A DNA stretch of 7,093 nt from Desulfofustis sp. Lineage in GTDB: Bacteria; Desulfobacterota; Desulfobulbia; Desulfobulbales; Desulfocapsaceae. Both the position numbers and the translations under genes were made by a program. Location: positions 1 to 7,093 of the forward strand of contig JAQYVS010000005.1 of the NCBI GenBank assembly GCA_030145365.1, written 5' to 3'. This document shows, piece after piece, positions 6,108-7,093 of the stretch (position 1 is its first letter; every line of letters begins with the position of its first letter). The notes below the pieces were generated by a model. That model was not told the origin of the DNA and made no database searches. It was given only the letters and a program-made list of their open reading frames with translations.

Positions 6108-7093
6108 ATGTCTGAAACTATTTCCAAGAAAAAATCGAAGACGGGAGTTATCTTCGGAGGCTCAGGGCTGATCGGGGGCACAGTTGTCAATTTTTACAAA
6201 CAACGACGCCCGGGCATTGTGGACATGCTTGCCCCAAGTAGCAAAAAAGTCTCTCTACAGAATTGCCGGGACATTCATAACTACTTGCTCAGTGTCAAAC
6301 CCGATTTTGTCATTAATTCCGCGATAGCAAATATCAATGCAGATCCACAACTTTCCTTTGACGTCAATTATGTTGGGGCCATTAATATAGCACGTGCCGC
6401 CGCATCTCTGAAAATTCCCTATATCTTTTTCAGTTCCGCCGCCACCTTACCCCAGGGCCAAGAATTACTTGAGGATGAAACCCAGCCGCTGGCTGCAAAA
6501 CTGACAAATTATGCCAAATCGAAACTCATGGCAGAAGAAACACTCAGGTTTATGGCCGACAACGATGGGCTCGATTTTTCATGCATCCGACTGGCAGTGG
6601 TCTACGGGAATCATGATCACAAGATTCAGGGATTTCACCGACTTTTGTTCTCGATTGCCGATGAATCCATGCCCTTCTTGTTCACTAAAAAAGGTACGAA
6701 ACACTCGTACACCAACTCCCGGAAACTGCCGTTTCTGATCAACCATATGCTCGAAAATCGTGATGAATTTGGAGGGGGAACCTACCATTTTGTCGACAAA
6801 GATCCTGTGGAACTCGACAAGCTGATCCTGGCGATTAAATCATATCTGCAATTGAGTAGCCCGCGTAAAATCTATGTACCCTATTCTGTTGCCCGAACCG
6901 GGAAAAAAAGTGTTCAGGTTATTCTGCGCATGCTCACCAAGATCGGCTTAAAGGCCTCGCTCCCACCTGAACTTATGTTTCTCGGAGCTTTTTACCGAAC
7001 CCAGACCCTTTCTGGCAAACGTGTTGAGTCATCAAGTTTTGTTGATCCGATGCCTGAAGAAACGGTTTACACCCGACTGCCGGAGATGATAAT
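6108..7093 (+). CDS. Extended short-chain dehydrogenase/reductase (NAD-dependent epimerase/RmlD-like), C-terminus cut off by window edge
   Basis: NAD(P)-dependent oxidoreductase of the extended SDR superfamily, which mostly acts on nucleotide sugars. I translated 328 codons from the ATG at 6108, open to the window end. Visible features: nucleotide-binding GGSGLIG (17-23), KPDFVINSAIANI (64-76), VNYVGAINIARAA (86-98), active-site serines in FFSSAA (107-112), catalytic YAKSK (Tyr135, Lys139) and RLAVVYG (161-167). The PDFVIN and VN..GAINIA layout resembles dTDP-4-dehydrorhamnose reductase (RmlD) and related reductases. The substrate-binding half (170-328) has no motif I can assign, so substrate is unknown. 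The ATG is the first possible start after the in-frame TAG at 6027-6029, but no Shine-Dalgarno precedes it, suggesting weak or unusual initiation. It is divergent from the membrane-protein gene; right-hand neighbours, which might reveal a surface-polysaccharide locus, are outside the window. Confidence 0.85.
   Translation, partial: MSETISKKKSKTGVIFGGSGLIGGTVVNFYKQRRPGIVDMLAPSSKKVSLQNCRDIHNYLLSVKPDFVINSAIANINADPQLSFDVNYVGAINIARAAASLKIPYIFFSSAATLPQGQELLEDETQPLAAKLTNYAKSKLMAEETLRFMADNDGLDFSCIRLAVVYGNHDHKIQGFHRLLFSIADESMPFLFTKKGTKHSYTNSRKLPFLINHMLENRDEFGGGTYHFVDKDPVELDKLILAIKSYLQLSSPRKIYVPYSVARTGKKSVQVILRMLTKIGLKASLPPELMFLGAFYRTQTLSGKRVESSSFVDPMPEETVYTRLPEMI

Noticed and set aside
6358..6367. Palindrome TTGACGTCAA
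   Set aside because: It falls inside the SDR coding sequence at the conserved FDVN stretch, so codon constraint explains it.
6511..6788. Short open frames on both strands inside the SDR gene
   Set aside because: Both are out of frame with the SDR gene, which continues uninterrupted to the window end with conserved motifs.

Overview
The window looks like chromosomal DNA from a Gram-negative bacterium that degrades fatty acids. My best guess is a Desulfobacterota (deltaproteobacterial) relative, judged from the style of the beta-oxidation genes and moderate base composition; the sequence alone does not prove this. I see no RNA genes, CRISPR array, insertion sequence, integrase or attachment site.

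Positions 1-5240 hold a fatty-acid activation and beta-oxidation operon on the minus strand, read right to left. It begins with a sigma70-like promoter (5240-5212) and a small palindrome at the predicted transcription start. Next comes a long-chain acyl-CoA synthetase (FadD type, 5138-3282). It overlaps by four bases (ATGA) a 795-residue fused 3-hydroxyacyl-CoA dehydrogenase/enoyl-CoA hydratase (3285-898) with the domain order of Bacillus FadN. After 42 bases a 3-ketoacyl-CoA thiolase follows (855-1), which runs off the left edge. Together these activate a fatty acid to its CoA thioester, hydrate the enoyl-CoA, oxidise the 3-hydroxyacyl-CoA and cleave off acetyl-CoA. Only the acyl-CoA dehydrogenase step is not visible; it may lie beyond the left edge or elsewhere.

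Positions 5163-5568 are an AT-rich stretch of about 400 bases without a convincing gene. It carries the fad promoter and several inverted repeats, including a GC-rich palindrome cluster at 5509-5538 just past the end of the next gene.

Positions 5569-5931 (minus) encode a 120-residue protein with two membrane helices and a C-terminal domain carrying two cysteines. I do not recognise it. Divergent from it, from 6108 to the right edge (plus), is an extended short-chain dehydrogenase/reductase (sugar-nucleotide epimerase/RmlD-like), truncated by the window. The 176 bases between them hold two near-identical 18-bp tandem units (5983-6018) and a 6-bp inverted repeat, placed where two divergent promoters could share a TTGCAA box.

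Most of the window is ordinary metabolism. The parts most worth a second look are the tandem operator-like repeats, the unrecognised membrane protein and the putative operator at the fad promoter. I did not find convincing evidence of a novel multi-gene system.
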